A stretch of DNA of 18,371 nt from Hyphomicrobiales bacterium (GTDB taxonomy: Bacteria > Pseudomonadota > Alphaproteobacteria > Rhizobiales > Devosiaceae), in the NCBI GenBank assembly GCA_026989045.1, contig JALSJY010000116.1:1-18371 (forward strand). The letters run 5' to 3'. Made by a program: the position numbers and the translations under genes. Positions 1-7,168 of the stretch are shown here, one piece after another (the stretch's first letter is position 1; the number at the start of each line of letters is the position of its first letter). Under the pieces are notes generated by a model that was given only the letters and a program-made list of their open reading frames with translations, did not search any database and was not told the origin of the DNA.

Positions 1-266
1 TTCGCCAAGATGTGCCAGTTAATGAAAATCATGAATTTCATTGTGAAAAAACCGCAAATGCCAAGGGTGGTTCAAGCAAGGGTGGCGCTGGTAAGTTTCG
101 TAAATTCTCTCGTAAGAAAAAAAGCAACGGTGGGGGCAAAAAATGGGCGACCAACTCATCAGGAAATAAGTCTTTTGACAATAATTCCTCAAAAAACAAA
201 CCGTCAGCAAATAAATCACGTGTTTTTAAGGGTCGCAAAAAGCGTGCAAGAGACAAAGCTGCTTAA
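1..266 (+). CDS. C-terminal tail of a probable DEAD-box RNA helicase (5' end outside window)
   Basis: An open frame enters from the left edge (first full codon at base 3) and ends at TAA 264-266. It begins RQDVPVNENHEFH and then becomes a low-complexity basic tail rich in Lys, Gly, Ser, Asn and Arg, ending KGRKKRARDKAA. RhlE-type DEAD-box helicases often end their second RecA-like domain with an 'IE-x-LIRQ-x-IP' segment followed by such a disordered, RNA-binding tail, and RQDVPV fits the end of that segment. The conserved helicase motifs are off the window, so the assignment rests on this junction and on composition only. The GTG at 12 could be misread as a start, but the frame is open to the edge and 84 residues of pure tail would make no sense alone. 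Alternatively this is another RNA-binding or ribosome-associated protein with a basic tail. Followed by dusA 54 bases downstream on the same strand. Confidence 0.55.
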   Translation, partial: RQDVPVNENHEFHCEKTANAKGGSSKGGAGKFRKFSRKKKSNGGGKKWATNSSGNKSFDNNSSKNKPSANKSRVFKGRKKRARDKAA

Positions 267-320
267 GTGAGATAAAGCAGCCTAGAATAGACAAAGCTAT
301 AAAATTTATTTTGAAATATT

Positions 321-1292
321 ATGAAGAATAAAGACAAAATATTTTCTGTTGCACCAATGCTGGATTGGACAGATCGCCATTGTCGCTATTTGCATCGCCT
401 GCTTAGTAAGCGGGCTGTGCTTTTTAGTGAAATGGTGACAAGTGCCGCTATTATTCATGGTGATAAAGATCGCTTGCTTGGCTTTAATGAAAAAGAACAA
501 CCAGTGATTGTGCAGATTGCTGGATCAGACCCAGATGAATTGGCGCGAGCAGCAGTTTTTTGTCAAGAATATGGCTATGACGAGATAAATCTCAATGTTG
601 GCTGTCCGTCTGATAGGGTGCAATCTGGCAGTTTTGGCGCTTGTTTGATGAAAACACCTGAGCTGGTTGCTCAATCTGTTAGGGCAATGGTTGATGCTTG
701 TGATTTACCTATTAGCGTGAAATGTCGTATTGGGGTTGATGATCAAAAGCCAGAAATTGCGCTAAATCAACTGGCTGATGAAGTGGTTGAGGCTGGAGTT
801 AGCTCACTTTATGTGCATGCTAGAAAGGCTTGGTTAAAGGGGCTAAGCCCGAAAGAAAATCGCGATGTGCCGCCGCTAGATTATGAAATAGTTTACGCTT
901 TGGCTGAGAGATTAAAGCCTTTGCCTGTGATTATAAATGGCGGCATTGAAATTATTGATGAATGTAAAAATCATCTAAAAAAATGCTCGGGTGTTATGCT
1001 TGGCCGCGCCGCTTATCATAACCCAATGTTGTTAGCAGATGTTGATAGTGAGTTATTTGGTGAAGAAAAAACTATTCACTCAATTCATGATATTATGCAG
1101 CCGATGATGGACTATGCGCAAAGCGAAATATCAAAGGGCGTGCGCTTAAATAAAATCACCCGCCACATGCTTGGGCTGGCCGCTGGCCAACCCGGAGCAA
1201 AGACTTTTCGCCGTATTCTTACGGTTGATTCATGCGTTGAGGGGGCGGGAGTTGAGGTGATTGAAAAAGCCTTTGAAGCGATTAACCTATAG
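321..1292 (+). CDS. dusA: tRNA-dihydrouridine synthase A
   Basis: Flavoenzyme that reduces uridine to dihydrouridine in the D-loop of tRNA using FMN and NADPH, in the cytoplasm. The 323-residue product has the usual DusA length and a TIM-barrel start VAPMLDWTDRHCRYLHR (10-26). The Dus signature NLNVGCPSDRVQSGSFGACL (90-109) carries the catalytic Cys95. SVKCRIGV contains Lys135, YVHARKAWLKGLSPKENR contains His167 and Arg169, and the phosphate-binding glycines lie at 208-209 (INGG) and 229-230 (LGR). The long KAWLKGLSPKENR insertion after His167 is typical of DusA as opposed to DusB or DusC. The ATG start gives the expected N-terminus although no clear Shine-Dalgarno sequence precedes it. Its stop overlaps that of the convergent DUF302 gene. 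Nothing appears broken. Confidence 0.95.
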   Translation: MKNKDKIFSVAPMLDWTDRHCRYLHRLLSKRAVLFSEMVTSAAIIHGDKDRLLGFNEKEQPVIVQIAGSDPDELARAAVFCQEYGYDEINLNVGCPSDRVQSGSFGACLMKTPELVAQSVRAMVDACDLPISVKCRIGVDDQKPEIALNQLADEVVEAGVSSLYVHARKAWLKGLSPKENRDVPPLDYEIVYALAERLKPLPVIINGGIEIIDECKNHLKKCSGVMLGRAAYHNPMLLADVDSELFGEEKTIHSIHDIMQPMMDYAQSEISKGVRLNKITRHMLGLAAGQPGAKTFRRILTVDSCVEGAGVEVIEKAFEAINL

Positions 1293-1673
1293 TGAATCAA
1301 TTACTTTTTGTAATTTATCACGCACACCGCCTGCAATTTCTGCAAGTTTAGGATTATCTACTGCCTGCATTGATGCTGCAGGGTCAACAGCACTAACCTT
1401 TGTTTTGCCATGCTCATTTACCTGCACCACAACATTACAAGGTAACATTGTGCCAATATTTGGCTCAGCCAATAATGCTTTATGGGCAAGGCTTGGGTTG
1501 CAAGCACCAAGGATCATATAGGGGCGAAAATCGACATCGATTTTTTTCTTTAGGGTGGCTTTTACGTCAATTGTAGTAAGAACACCAAAACCTTCCTCAG
1601 CTAAGGCCTTTGTAACAGTTTCAATTGCATTATCAAAATCAAGGTCAAGTGTTTTGTTAAATGTATAGCTCAT
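1287..1673 (-). CDS. DUF302 family protein
   Basis: A 128-residue protein of the DUF302 family, a small alpha/beta domain of unknown biochemical role found widely in bacteria. Recognition rests on the N-terminal layout (LDFDNAIETVTKALAEEGFGVLTTIDVKATL split over 11-42), then the pair YMILGACNPSLAHKALL (about 52-68) and LPCNVVVQV (about 77-85), which hold the two family cysteines. There is no signal peptide or membrane helix, so it is probably cytoplasmic. The ATG at 1673 is preceded by GGAG (1687-1684) at 10 bases, a slightly long spacing. It lies 67 bases downstream of the aspartic protease on the same strand and may be the last gene of the cobS run, although the gap is large enough for its own promoter. 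Its stop codon meets that of dusA head-on. Function unknown. Confidence 0.85.
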   Translation of the reverse strand: MSYTFNKTLDLDFDNAIETVTKALAEEGFGVLTTIDVKATLKKKIDVDFRPYMILGACNPSLAHKALLAEPNIGTMLPCNVVVQVNEHGKTKVSAVDPAASMQAVDNPKLAEIAGGVRDKLQKVIDSL

Positions 1674-1740
1674 ATTTGCCAGTCTCCAAAATTATATAAG
1701 GGAATACTAATATAAACGAATTGATGCTGAAAACAAGTGC

Positions 1741-2427
1741 CTAATTCATCAACTCTAGTTTATCGCCGATAACAGAATATCCGCTTAGGGTTTGTAAAAA
1801 GCTCATGCCCAATAGGCTTGTTTCAAGTGCATTTTCTTTTGCAATAAAGGCTTTGATATTGGAGCGCTCAATATTACCAATTCTGATATTATTTATGCTC
1901 ATGCTTGAGGCTTGACTTATGCCATTGGCAGTTTGCACTCTTATATTATAGCGCAAATTATCAACATCTATACCAATGGATTTTGCATCGTCATGGCTTA
2001 GAACCACGGCGCTTGCTCCAGTATCAAAGACCATTTTTATCTTAACGTCATTAACCGTAACATTAAGCTTAAAAGAGCCAGTAATTGAGCGAGTAAACAT
2101 TACGCTAGTGCCATCATTTGAAATATTTGCGCTTTGTGGTGCAAATTCCCCCATAACCCGATTAGTAAGAGAAGTAATTTCATTGCGATAGCTATAGCCG
2201 ATAATGACAATTGCAAAAATGCCAGCCCATAATAATATGCTGGTTATCATTTGCGATAATTTTATACGGCGAGAAAAAGCACCACCCGCAACTAAAATTA
2301 AAATAAGCAGTAGCGGAATTATCTGCCCTGTCTGCTCTTGGGTGAGGCCAACGAGTGATCCAGCATCAATTGATATAACGAATGTTAGACCAATGGCAAT
2401 TAACAAGGCTATTCCAATGAATAACAT
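1741..2427 (-). CDS. TIGR02281-type retropepsin-like aspartic protease, membrane-anchored
   Basis: A 228-residue clan AA aspartic protease of the TIGR02281 type, a family I know mainly from alphaproteobacteria. Three hydrophobic helices (about 1-19, 36-50 and 61-79) precede a soluble domain. The active-site motif is VFDTGAS with Asp135, followed by AVVLSHDDAKSIGI; the hydrophobic LLGMSFL (205-211) is the family's C-terminal landmark. Like retropepsins it should act as a homodimer. Placing the protease domain in the periplasm is an inference. The frame is open to an ATG at 2454, but I prefer the ATG at 2427: AAAGGAAA (2439-2432) sits six bases before it and contains part of the cobS stop codon, so the two genes look translationally coupled, with 10 bases between stop and start. 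The longer form would add nine residues (MLLRFKGNI) and overlap cobS. Substrate unknown; no direct link to cobalamin synthesis is established. Confidence 0.88.
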   Translation of the reverse strand: MLFIGIALLIAIGLTFVISIDAGSLVGLTQEQTGQIIPLLLILILVAGGAFSRRIKLSQMITSILLWAGIFAIVIIGYSYRNEITSLTNRVMGEFAPQSANISNDGTSVMFTRSITGSFKLNVTVNDVKIKMVFDTGASAVVLSHDDAKSIGIDVDNLRYNIRVQTANGISQASSMSINNIRIGNIERSNIKAFIAKENALETSLLGMSFLQTLSGYSVIGDKLELMN

Positions 2428-2437
2428 AATGTTTCCT

Positions 2438-3268
2438 TTAAACCGCAACAACAAATATGCTTAATATTCCAACCTCTAGCAAAGCTTGCAAAGCACCAAT
2501 TAAATCTCCAGTTTGCCCGTTTACTTTTTTCTTGCAAAGCCAGCGCCAGCTAAAATTTATTATTATTATAATTGCAATTGCGGCAAAAAAAGCAACAATA
2601 CCAATAAATGGCGCACTAAAAATAAAACTAAGTATAATTGCAAAGGCCATGCCTATATAAAAAGCCATTTTAGTAAGTGAGCCGACAGAGGCAGAAACAC
2701 CATCACTTCTAGCGGGGGGGAGCGTTAAAGCCAACCATAAAGCAGAGGAGCGAGAAAGAATTGTTAGCGCAATGAATAAACAAGCCGCAGCCAAAGGGGA
2801 GGAAACAGCAATCCCCTCAAGTGCAAAAATTCGCAATCCAAGATAAAGAACTAATGCAGTTACACCATATGTGCCGTGCCGTGGGTCTTTGAAAATCTCC
2901 AAGCGCTTTTTAATGCTATGCCCACCAAATAATCCGTCTGCACTATCAGCAATTGCATCTTCGCTCATTGCTCCAGTGATAAGCACCCAAGCGCCAATGC
3001 TTAAAGATGCAGCAAATAAAGTTGGCATACCAATTTTAACACCAATATATATTATAAGGGCAGGGATAAGAGCAATTATCACACTAGTGAAAGCAAGGGC
3101 AGGGGCAATATTTGATAGTTTGGGTGTCTCGTGTTTCCCATTACCAACTGGCAGGCGAGAATAAAATTGCAAGCCCATAATCAAATCGCTTAAAAAACTT
3201 CTATTAACAGCTTTTTGCTTATTATCATTGCCATGAGGCATGCGACTCATAGATTGTTTGTCATTCAA
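2438..3268 (-). CDS. cobS: adenosylcobinamide-GDP ribazoletransferase (cobalamin synthase)
   Basis: Integral membrane enzyme that joins alpha-ribazole (or its phosphate) to adenosylcobinamide-GDP, releasing GMP, in the final part of adenosylcobalamin assembly. Visible landmarks: QFYSRLPV (34-41), the acidic motif SEDAIADSADGLFGG (102-116), RLEIFKDPRHGTYG (122-134) and NGQTGDLIGA (250-259), with several hydrophobic helices between them. In E. coli CobS the acidic motif reads HLDGLAD; here the leading His is Ser102 while the metal-binding acidic residues are kept. The length of 276 residues is normal with a slightly long hydrophilic N-terminus. The start is TTG at 3268, preceded by AAGGAAAA (3280-3273) at seven bases; the in-frame ATGs at 3250 and 3241 lack a Shine-Dalgarno sequence. 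Divergent from cobT, 60 bases away, so both promoters must share that gap or overlap the coding starts. Confidence 0.93.
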   Translation of the reverse strand: MNDKQSMSRMPHGNDNKQKAVNRSFLSDLIMGLQFYSRLPVGNGKHETPKLSNIAPALAFTSVIIALIPALIIYIGVKIGMPTLFAASLSIGAWVLITGAMSEDAIADSADGLFGGHSIKKRLEIFKDPRHGTYGVTALVLYLGLRIFALEGIAVSSPLAAACLFIALTILSRSSALWLALTLPPARSDGVSASVGSLTKMAFYIGMAFAIILSFIFSAPFIGIVAFFAAIAIIIIINFSWRWLCKKKVNGQTGDLIGALQALLEVGILSIFVVAV

Positions 3269-3328
3269 AATATTTTCCTTAATTACTGCGCTTCTAGTCA
3301 GTTTTCAAATTTTAGAATGGTGCTTATT

Positions 3329-4360
3329 ATGTCTAATTCAAATAGTCTTGCAGAACAATATACTCAATTTGATATTTTAATACATTCTGTTGCAGATATT
3401 GATGAAAATGCTATAAAAGCTGTGCGCGAGCGTGATGGACAATTAACAAAACCAGCTGGATCGCTTGGTGAACTTGAGGGGCTTGTAAGGCATTTGGCAG
3501 GTTGGCAGGGTAAGGAAAAGCCAACTTTAAATAATCCGATGGTAGCAATTTTTGCTGGCAATCATGGCGTAACAGCGCAAGGAGTTTCACCCTTTCCTGC
3601 TGAAGTTACAGTGCAAATGGTAGCAAATTTTACTGCAGGTGGGGCAGCAATTTCACAAATTTGCGCCCTACATGAATTAAACCTACGCGTGTTTGAATTA
3701 GCGCTTGAAATACCAACCAAGGATTTTACGCTTGAGCCAGCCTTAAGCGATAAAGATTGTGCAGCTACGATTGCTTATGGCATGGAGGCGATAGCAGGTA
3801 ATCCTGATCTCTTATGTATTGGTGAAATGGGAATTGGTAACACAACGGTTGCCAGCGCACTTTATGCGGCTTTATTTGGCGGCACTGGTAGTGATTGGGT
3901 TGGCCGTGGTGCTGGTGTTGATGATGAGGGATTAAAAAGAAAAGCTGATGTGGTTGATAAGGGTTTGGCTTTGCATGCAAGCGAGCAGCGCCACCCGCTT
4001 GAGATTTTAGCAAGGCTTGGTGGACGTGAAATTGCAGCAATGGTTGGGTCTATAATTGCAGCACGACATAAGAAGATACCAGTTATTATTGATGGGTTTG
4101 TTGCAACTAGCGCGGCGGCTGTGGTTTTTGCAATCAACCCAAAAGCTCTCGATCATTGTATTTTTGCTCACACTTCAAAAGAGGCGGCTCATAATATTGT
4201 GCTTGAAAAAATGGGCAAAAAAGCTCTGCTTGATTTGGGTATGCGACTTGGTGAAGGCTCGGGTGCAGCATTAGCAGCAGTGTTAGCAAAAACAGCACTG
4301 CATTTGCATAATAATATGGCAACTTTTGAAGAGGCAGCGGTTTCAGAAAAATCTAACTAA
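3329..4360 (+). CDS. cobT: nicotinate-nucleotide--dimethylbenzimidazole phosphoribosyltransferase
   Basis: Cytoplasmic enzyme transferring ribose phosphate from nicotinate mononucleotide to 5,6-dimethylbenzimidazole to make alpha-ribazole-5'-phosphate, which feeds CobS. The 343-residue product shows the family motifs in order: LTKPAGSLGELE (39-50), IFAGNHGVTAQGVSPFPAEV (74-93), GEMGIGNTT (165-173), GRGAGVDDEG (192-201), PVIIDGFVATSAA (251-263) and LGMRLGEGSGAA (303-314). Glu309 in the last motif corresponds to the catalytic glutamate of Salmonella CobT (Glu317). The frame is open to 3215, but that extension would overlap the cobS coding start and is not family-like, so I use the ATG at 3329; the ATG at 3317 is a weaker alternative, and neither has a strong Shine-Dalgarno sequence. 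Convergent with the histidine kinase gene, nine bases apart. Only cobS and cobT of the pathway are in view. Confidence 0.95.
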   Translation: MSNSNSLAEQYTQFDILIHSVADIDENAIKAVRERDGQLTKPAGSLGELEGLVRHLAGWQGKEKPTLNNPMVAIFAGNHGVTAQGVSPFPAEVTVQMVANFTAGGAAISQICALHELNLRVFELALEIPTKDFTLEPALSDKDCAATIAYGMEAIAGNPDLLCIGEMGIGNTTVASALYAALFGGTGSDWVGRGAGVDDEGLKRKADVVDKGLALHASEQRHPLEILARLGGREIAAMVGSIIAARHKKIPVIIDGFVATSAAAVVFAINPKALDHCIFAHTSKEAAHNIVLEKMGKKALLDLGMRLGEGSGAALAAVLAKTALHLHNNMATFEEAAVSEKSN

Positions 4361-4369
4361 TGGGTGAGA

Positions 4370-5902
4370 TTAACCAGTTTCTGAATATATTTCTAAACGA
4401 TTGCGTCTTTTGATTACTGCGGCTTGTCCTTTTAGGGTGCGTGCGCTTGGAAAGGTCGCAATTGTCTCTGTGCCAAAACGTAATTTAGAAAATAAGTCAA
4501 ATCGTCCTTGGTGCATTTCCATGATGTTTTTTACAATTGGCAAGCCAAGTCCAGCGCCAGCCTCTGCTGTTTTATGAGCAAGTGAACCTTGTCCAAATGA
4601 CGATAGCACGGTAGCAATTTCATCTTCTGGAATGCCAGGGCCATTGTCTTTAACTGAAATAAGTTGAGCGCCATCATTTGAAAGTTTAACAGAAATTTCT
4701 ACTCTCCCAGATTGGGGGGTGAATTTTATTGCGTTGGATAAAAGGTTTAAGATTACTTGGCGAACAGCTCTTTCGTCAGCCCAAAGAGAAGGTAAGTCCT
4801 CTTCGTAATAAAACTGATATTCTATCGATTTACTTTTAGCTTTTATTTCAAGCATTCTGTGACAATCTCTTGCAATATCAACTAGACTGATAGCAGATTC
4901 ACTCAATTCATATTTACCTGCTTCAATTCTTGATAAATCTAAAAGTTCATTGATAAGAGTTAAAAGATGTTGACCAGAAGAACAAATATCTGCGGCATAT
5001 TCTTTATATTGCGGTATTTGATGTGGGCCTAGTAATTCAGATTTTAATACTTCTGAAAAACCGATAATAGCGTTTAGTGGAGTGCGTAATTCGTGGCTCA
5101 TAGTTGCAAGAAAGCTTGATTTAGCAATGTTGGATTGTTCAGCATGCCTTCTTGCCTCATCGGACATATTTTGTGCTTCTTTTAATTCAGCAATCAGACT
5201 GTCTTTTTCTGCTCTATGCTCTAATGTTACTAATTCTGACCTATGTAATTGGCGAGCTAGAAACAAAAAGAAAATCTCAGCCCCAAAAACAAGAATAGCG
5301 AGAGTGTAATTTAACATTGTGCCTGTAATTATCAGACTTAAACTAACAGCAATAGTTGCTGGCATGGTGCTGGCCAAAGTTGCATTGGGTAATGAGCGAG
5401 TAAAAAGTGCATTTGTTGCAATTCCAATAAGGAAAATTGCAAACATAATAATTGTTAAGCTGTCTCCAGACCCCAAAAAAGAGAATAAACCTAAACTAGC
5501 CCAAGAAAAACCATAAATAGCTTCAAAAAATATTACTCGATTTGACCATTGGCGAAGATTTGCACGATTTTTGTTAGTTTTTTTATATTTTGAACAGGTG
5601 AAAACAACTAATGTGTTTGCAACTATAATAATAGAGGCAAATAAAAGCACAAAAATATAGTCAATCCAGATAGAAGAAAATGCAGCGATAATTGCAACAA
5701 TTATTGGAATTATGAGTAATGTTGAACTTCGTGTATCTATATATTCGGCGAATAATTCTTTATCGTAAGAAATATTTGTGCCAGAGGTTGAGGCAAGTTT
5801 TTGACGAGTTTCTAATGCTGCACGTTGTGCGCTTTTTTTATGCTGGTTTTCAAAATTAGTTTTTGCCCATGTTTGGTTTTTATCGTTCAAAACTATACTC
5901 AT
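4370..5902 (-). CDS. Six-helix sensor histidine kinase of the DivJ/PleC/PdhS style
   Basis: A 510-residue membrane histidine kinase. A charged N-terminal segment of about 58 residues precedes six predicted transmembrane helices (roughly 61-79, 82-101, 122-140, 148-168, 178-197 and 199-217), a charged linker likely to be coiled coil (220-262), then HisKA and HATPase domains. The phosphoacceptor is His270 in ATMSHELRTPLNAIIGFSE. The N box is NLLSNAIKFTP (386-396), G1 is DNGPGIP (419-425) with Asp419, the F box FGQG (436-439) and G2 GAGLGLPIVKN (449-459). The stretch YKEYAADICSSGQHLLTLIN followed by LLDLSRIEAGKYEL is the form seen in alphaproteobacterial cell-cycle kinases that act on DivK. Assignment to DivJ or another member of that group is inference; there is no PAS domain and no response regulator nearby. 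The ATG at 5902 is the only sensible start; no clear Shine-Dalgarno sequence. Confidence 0.9.
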   Translation of the reverse strand: MSIVLNDKNQTWAKTNFENQHKKSAQRAALETRQKLASTSGTNISYDKELFAEYIDTRSSTLLIIPIIVAIIAAFSSIWIDYIFVLLFASIIIVANTLVVFTCSKYKKTNKNRANLRQWSNRVIFFEAIYGFSWASLGLFSFLGSGDSLTIIMFAIFLIGIATNALFTRSLPNATLASTMPATIAVSLSLIITGTMLNYTLAILVFGAEIFFLFLARQLHRSELVTLEHRAEKDSLIAELKEAQNMSDEARRHAEQSNIAKSSFLATMSHELRTPLNAIIGFSEVLKSELLGPHQIPQYKEYAADICSSGQHLLTLINELLDLSRIEAGKYELSESAISLVDIARDCHRMLEIKAKSKSIEYQFYYEEDLPSLWADERAVRQVILNLLSNAIKFTPQSGRVEISVKLSNDGAQLISVKDNGPGIPEDEIATVLSSFGQGSLAHKTAEAGAGLGLPIVKNIMEMHQGRFDLFSKLRFGTETIATFPSARTLKGQAAVIKRRNRLEIYSETG

Positions 5903-5987
5903 ACTATACTAATTGACACTAGGAATATTTACCACTGGGCAAATAGACTATCTAAGATAACATGAATGAAGTTAAGATCAGGTTGAA

Positions 5988-6524
5988 ATGATATATTATA
6001 AGCGATTAAAAAATAAATTTAAAAAACTCACTGGATGGTTATCTGTCTTGGTATTGTTTGGAGCTATTGCTTATATATCTTCTTATTTTGAGAAGTCTGA
6101 TCCATCTAATATGGTTATTGGTCAGGCCTATGCCTCAGATGGCGATAGTTTAAAAATAGCAGGAATTAGGATCCGCTTGCTTGGAATAGATGCGCCAGAA
6201 CTTCATCAAAATTGCAAAGATAAAAATAATATCACATGGAAGTGTGGTCTGGTATCACATAAAAGAATGGCGAGCTTAGTTAGGGGTAATGAAGTCACTT
6301 GTTTAAGTGATGAGGAAGATAGATATGGCCGTTTACTCGCTAAATGCACAGTTGAAAATGTAGATGTTGGCGGAATATTAGTTTTGGAAGGGCTGGCTGT
6401 TAGTTATCGTGGCTCTGGTGATTATTTGCGTGAACAGAATGAGGCTAAAAAAAATAAAAGGGGTATGTGGGCGGGGGAATTTGAAAACCCGCAAGATTGG
6501 CGAAAAAATAACCCTCGCAATTAA
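5988..6524 (+). CDS. Thermonuclease-like (SNase fold) protein, N-terminally membrane-anchored
   Basis: A 178-residue nuclease of the staphylococcal nuclease family, predicted to cleave nucleic acids in a calcium-dependent way outside the cytoplasmic membrane. A basic N-terminus (KRLKNKFKK) leads into one hydrophobic segment (about 15-33) that could be an uncleaved anchor or signal sequence. The catalytic set is complete by motif: SDGDS (50-54) with Asp51 and Asp53, RIRLLGIDAPEL (61-72) supplying Arg63, Asp68 and Glu71 (SNase Arg35, Asp40, Glu43), and DRYGRLLAKC (111-120) with Arg115 (SNase Arg87). It ends with the family's KRGMWAGEFENPQDWRK. Cys76, Cys86, Cys105 and Cys120 could form disulfides, consistent with export. 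The ATG at 5988 follows CAGGTTGAA closely. Divergent from the histidine kinase gene by 85 bases; an intrinsic terminator follows at 6534. Confidence 0.9.
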   Translation: MIYYKRLKNKFKKLTGWLSVLVLFGAIAYISSYFEKSDPSNMVIGQAYASDGDSLKIAGIRIRLLGIDAPELHQNCKDKNNITWKCGLVSHKRMASLVRGNEVTCLSDEEDRYGRLLAKCTVENVDVGGILVLEGLAVSYRGSGDYLREQNEAKKNKRGMWAGEFENPQDWRKNNPRN

Positions 6525-6533
6525 AGAAAAATA

Positions 6534-6579
6534 TTGCTTTTTTGATAGTTTTTGCCTATAAAAAAGCAAGTTTTCTTGT
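6534..6579 (+). terminator. Intrinsic terminator after the nuclease gene
   Basis: TTGCTTTTTT (6534-6543) pairs perfectly with AAAAAAGCAA (6560-6569). The inner ATAG (6545-6548) and CTAT (6556-6559) extend the stem around a seven-base loop, and G then TTTTCTTGT follows. The stem is AT-rich but 14 bp long. Read from the minus strand it also ends in a T-rich stretch, though no minus-strand gene ends here. It separates the nuclease from the Lrp-type regulator, which therefore needs its own promoter. Confidence 0.6.
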
Positions 6580-6595
6580 AATAATTGAAAAATGT

Positions 6596-6610
6596 TAGAA
6601 AAACATTCTA
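6596..6610. promoter_or_regulatory. Lrp-type operator upstream of the Lrp/AsnC gene
   Basis: TAGAAAAACATTCTA is a dyad (TTAGAA, five-base spacer, TTCTAA over 6595-6611). It agrees at 13 of 15 positions with the E. coli Lrp consensus as I remember it, YAGHAWATTWTDCTR. A second overlapping inverted repeat, AATGTT/AACATT, occupies 6591-6607. The site lies just before the GTG start proposed for the regulator and follows a weak -35-like TTGAAA (6585-6590), which would suit negative autoregulation. The protein bound is inferred from position only. Confidence 0.5.
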
Positions 6611-6627
6611 AGTATAGGATTTTGCTG

Positions 6628-7107
6628 GTGGCACTCGATAAGATAGATCGGAAAATTTTAAGCATCTTGCAAAAAGATGCAACCATACCTGTTGCTGAGA
6701 TAGGTAAAAAAATTGGCCTTTCAACTACGCCATGTTGGCGACGTATTCAAAAAATGGAAGAAGATGGAGTGATTTTGCACCGTGTTGCGGTGCTTAATCC
6801 TAAAAAGGTAAATGCAGGGGTAACAGTATTTGTGTCTATTCGCACATCTGAGCATAATGATGCTTGGATGCGTAAATTCTCAAATGTTGTTGAGGGGTTT
6901 AGCGAGGTGGTTGAATTTTATCGCATGAGTGGTGATGTAGATTATATATTGCGGGTTGTTGTTCCTGATATTGCTGCTTTTGATGTGTTTTATAAAAAAT
7001 TGATAAAGCAAATCCCGCTAAGCGATGTTAGTTCATCTTTTGCTATGGGGCAGATTAAGTATACAACTGCATTGCCACTTGAATATATTGCAATTGAAAA
7101 AGAGTAA
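6628..7107 (+). CDS. Lrp/AsnC family transcriptional regulator, DecR/YbaO-like
   Basis: A 159-residue DNA-binding regulator with an N-terminal winged helix-turn-helix (LDKIDRKILSILQKDATIPV, then IGLSTTPCWRRIQKMEEDGV) and a C-terminal RAM/AsnC ligand-binding domain. The end of the protein, DVSSSFAMGQIKYTTALPLE, closely matches E. coli DecR (YbaO), a regulator that responds to cysteine, so the effector could be cysteine or another amino acid; that is inference from similarity. Members act as dimers to octamers. The frame is open to ATG 6592, which would add 12 residues (MLEKHSKYRILL). I choose GTG 6628 for three reasons: AGGA (6616-6619) lies eight bases ahead, the product then begins (V/M)ALDKIDRKIL like its relatives, and an Lrp-type dyad falls between 6591 and 6611 where it would otherwise be coding. 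No clear target gene is adjacent. Confidence 0.9.
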   Translation: MALDKIDRKILSILQKDATIPVAEIGKKIGLSTTPCWRRIQKMEEDGVILHRVAVLNPKKVNAGVTVFVSIRTSEHNDAWMRKFSNVVEGFSEVVEFYRMSGDVDYILRVVVPDIAAFDVFYKKLIKQIPLSDVSSSFAMGQIKYTTALPLEYIAIEKE

Positions 7108-7168
7108 TTCCTCTTACATTGCCCGTTATGGGTGATTTATTTTTTGCAAATGGAAAGTTATGGTAAGC

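Noticed and set aside
258..281. Terminator after the helicase tail (GCTGCTT/AAGCAGC)
   Set aside because: A seven-pair stem with a ten-base loop but no following T-tract, and it spans the stop codon.
1261..1521. Plus-strand open frame of 86 codons
   Set aside because: Shadow of the DUF302 gene on the other strand, whose protein has family motifs.
3215..3328. N-terminal extension of cobT by 38 codons
   Set aside because: It overlaps the divergent cobS coding start, is not like other CobT N-termini, and ATG 3329 gives the family length.
3765..4137. Two overlapping minus-strand open frames of 91 codons
   Set aside because: They lie inside cobT, which is intact and conserved, and their products show no recognisable domain.
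5913..5941. Perfect -35 hexamer TTGACA before the nuclease gene
   Set aside because: No acceptable -10 box at 16-18 bases; isolated hexamers are expected by chance in AT-rich DNA.
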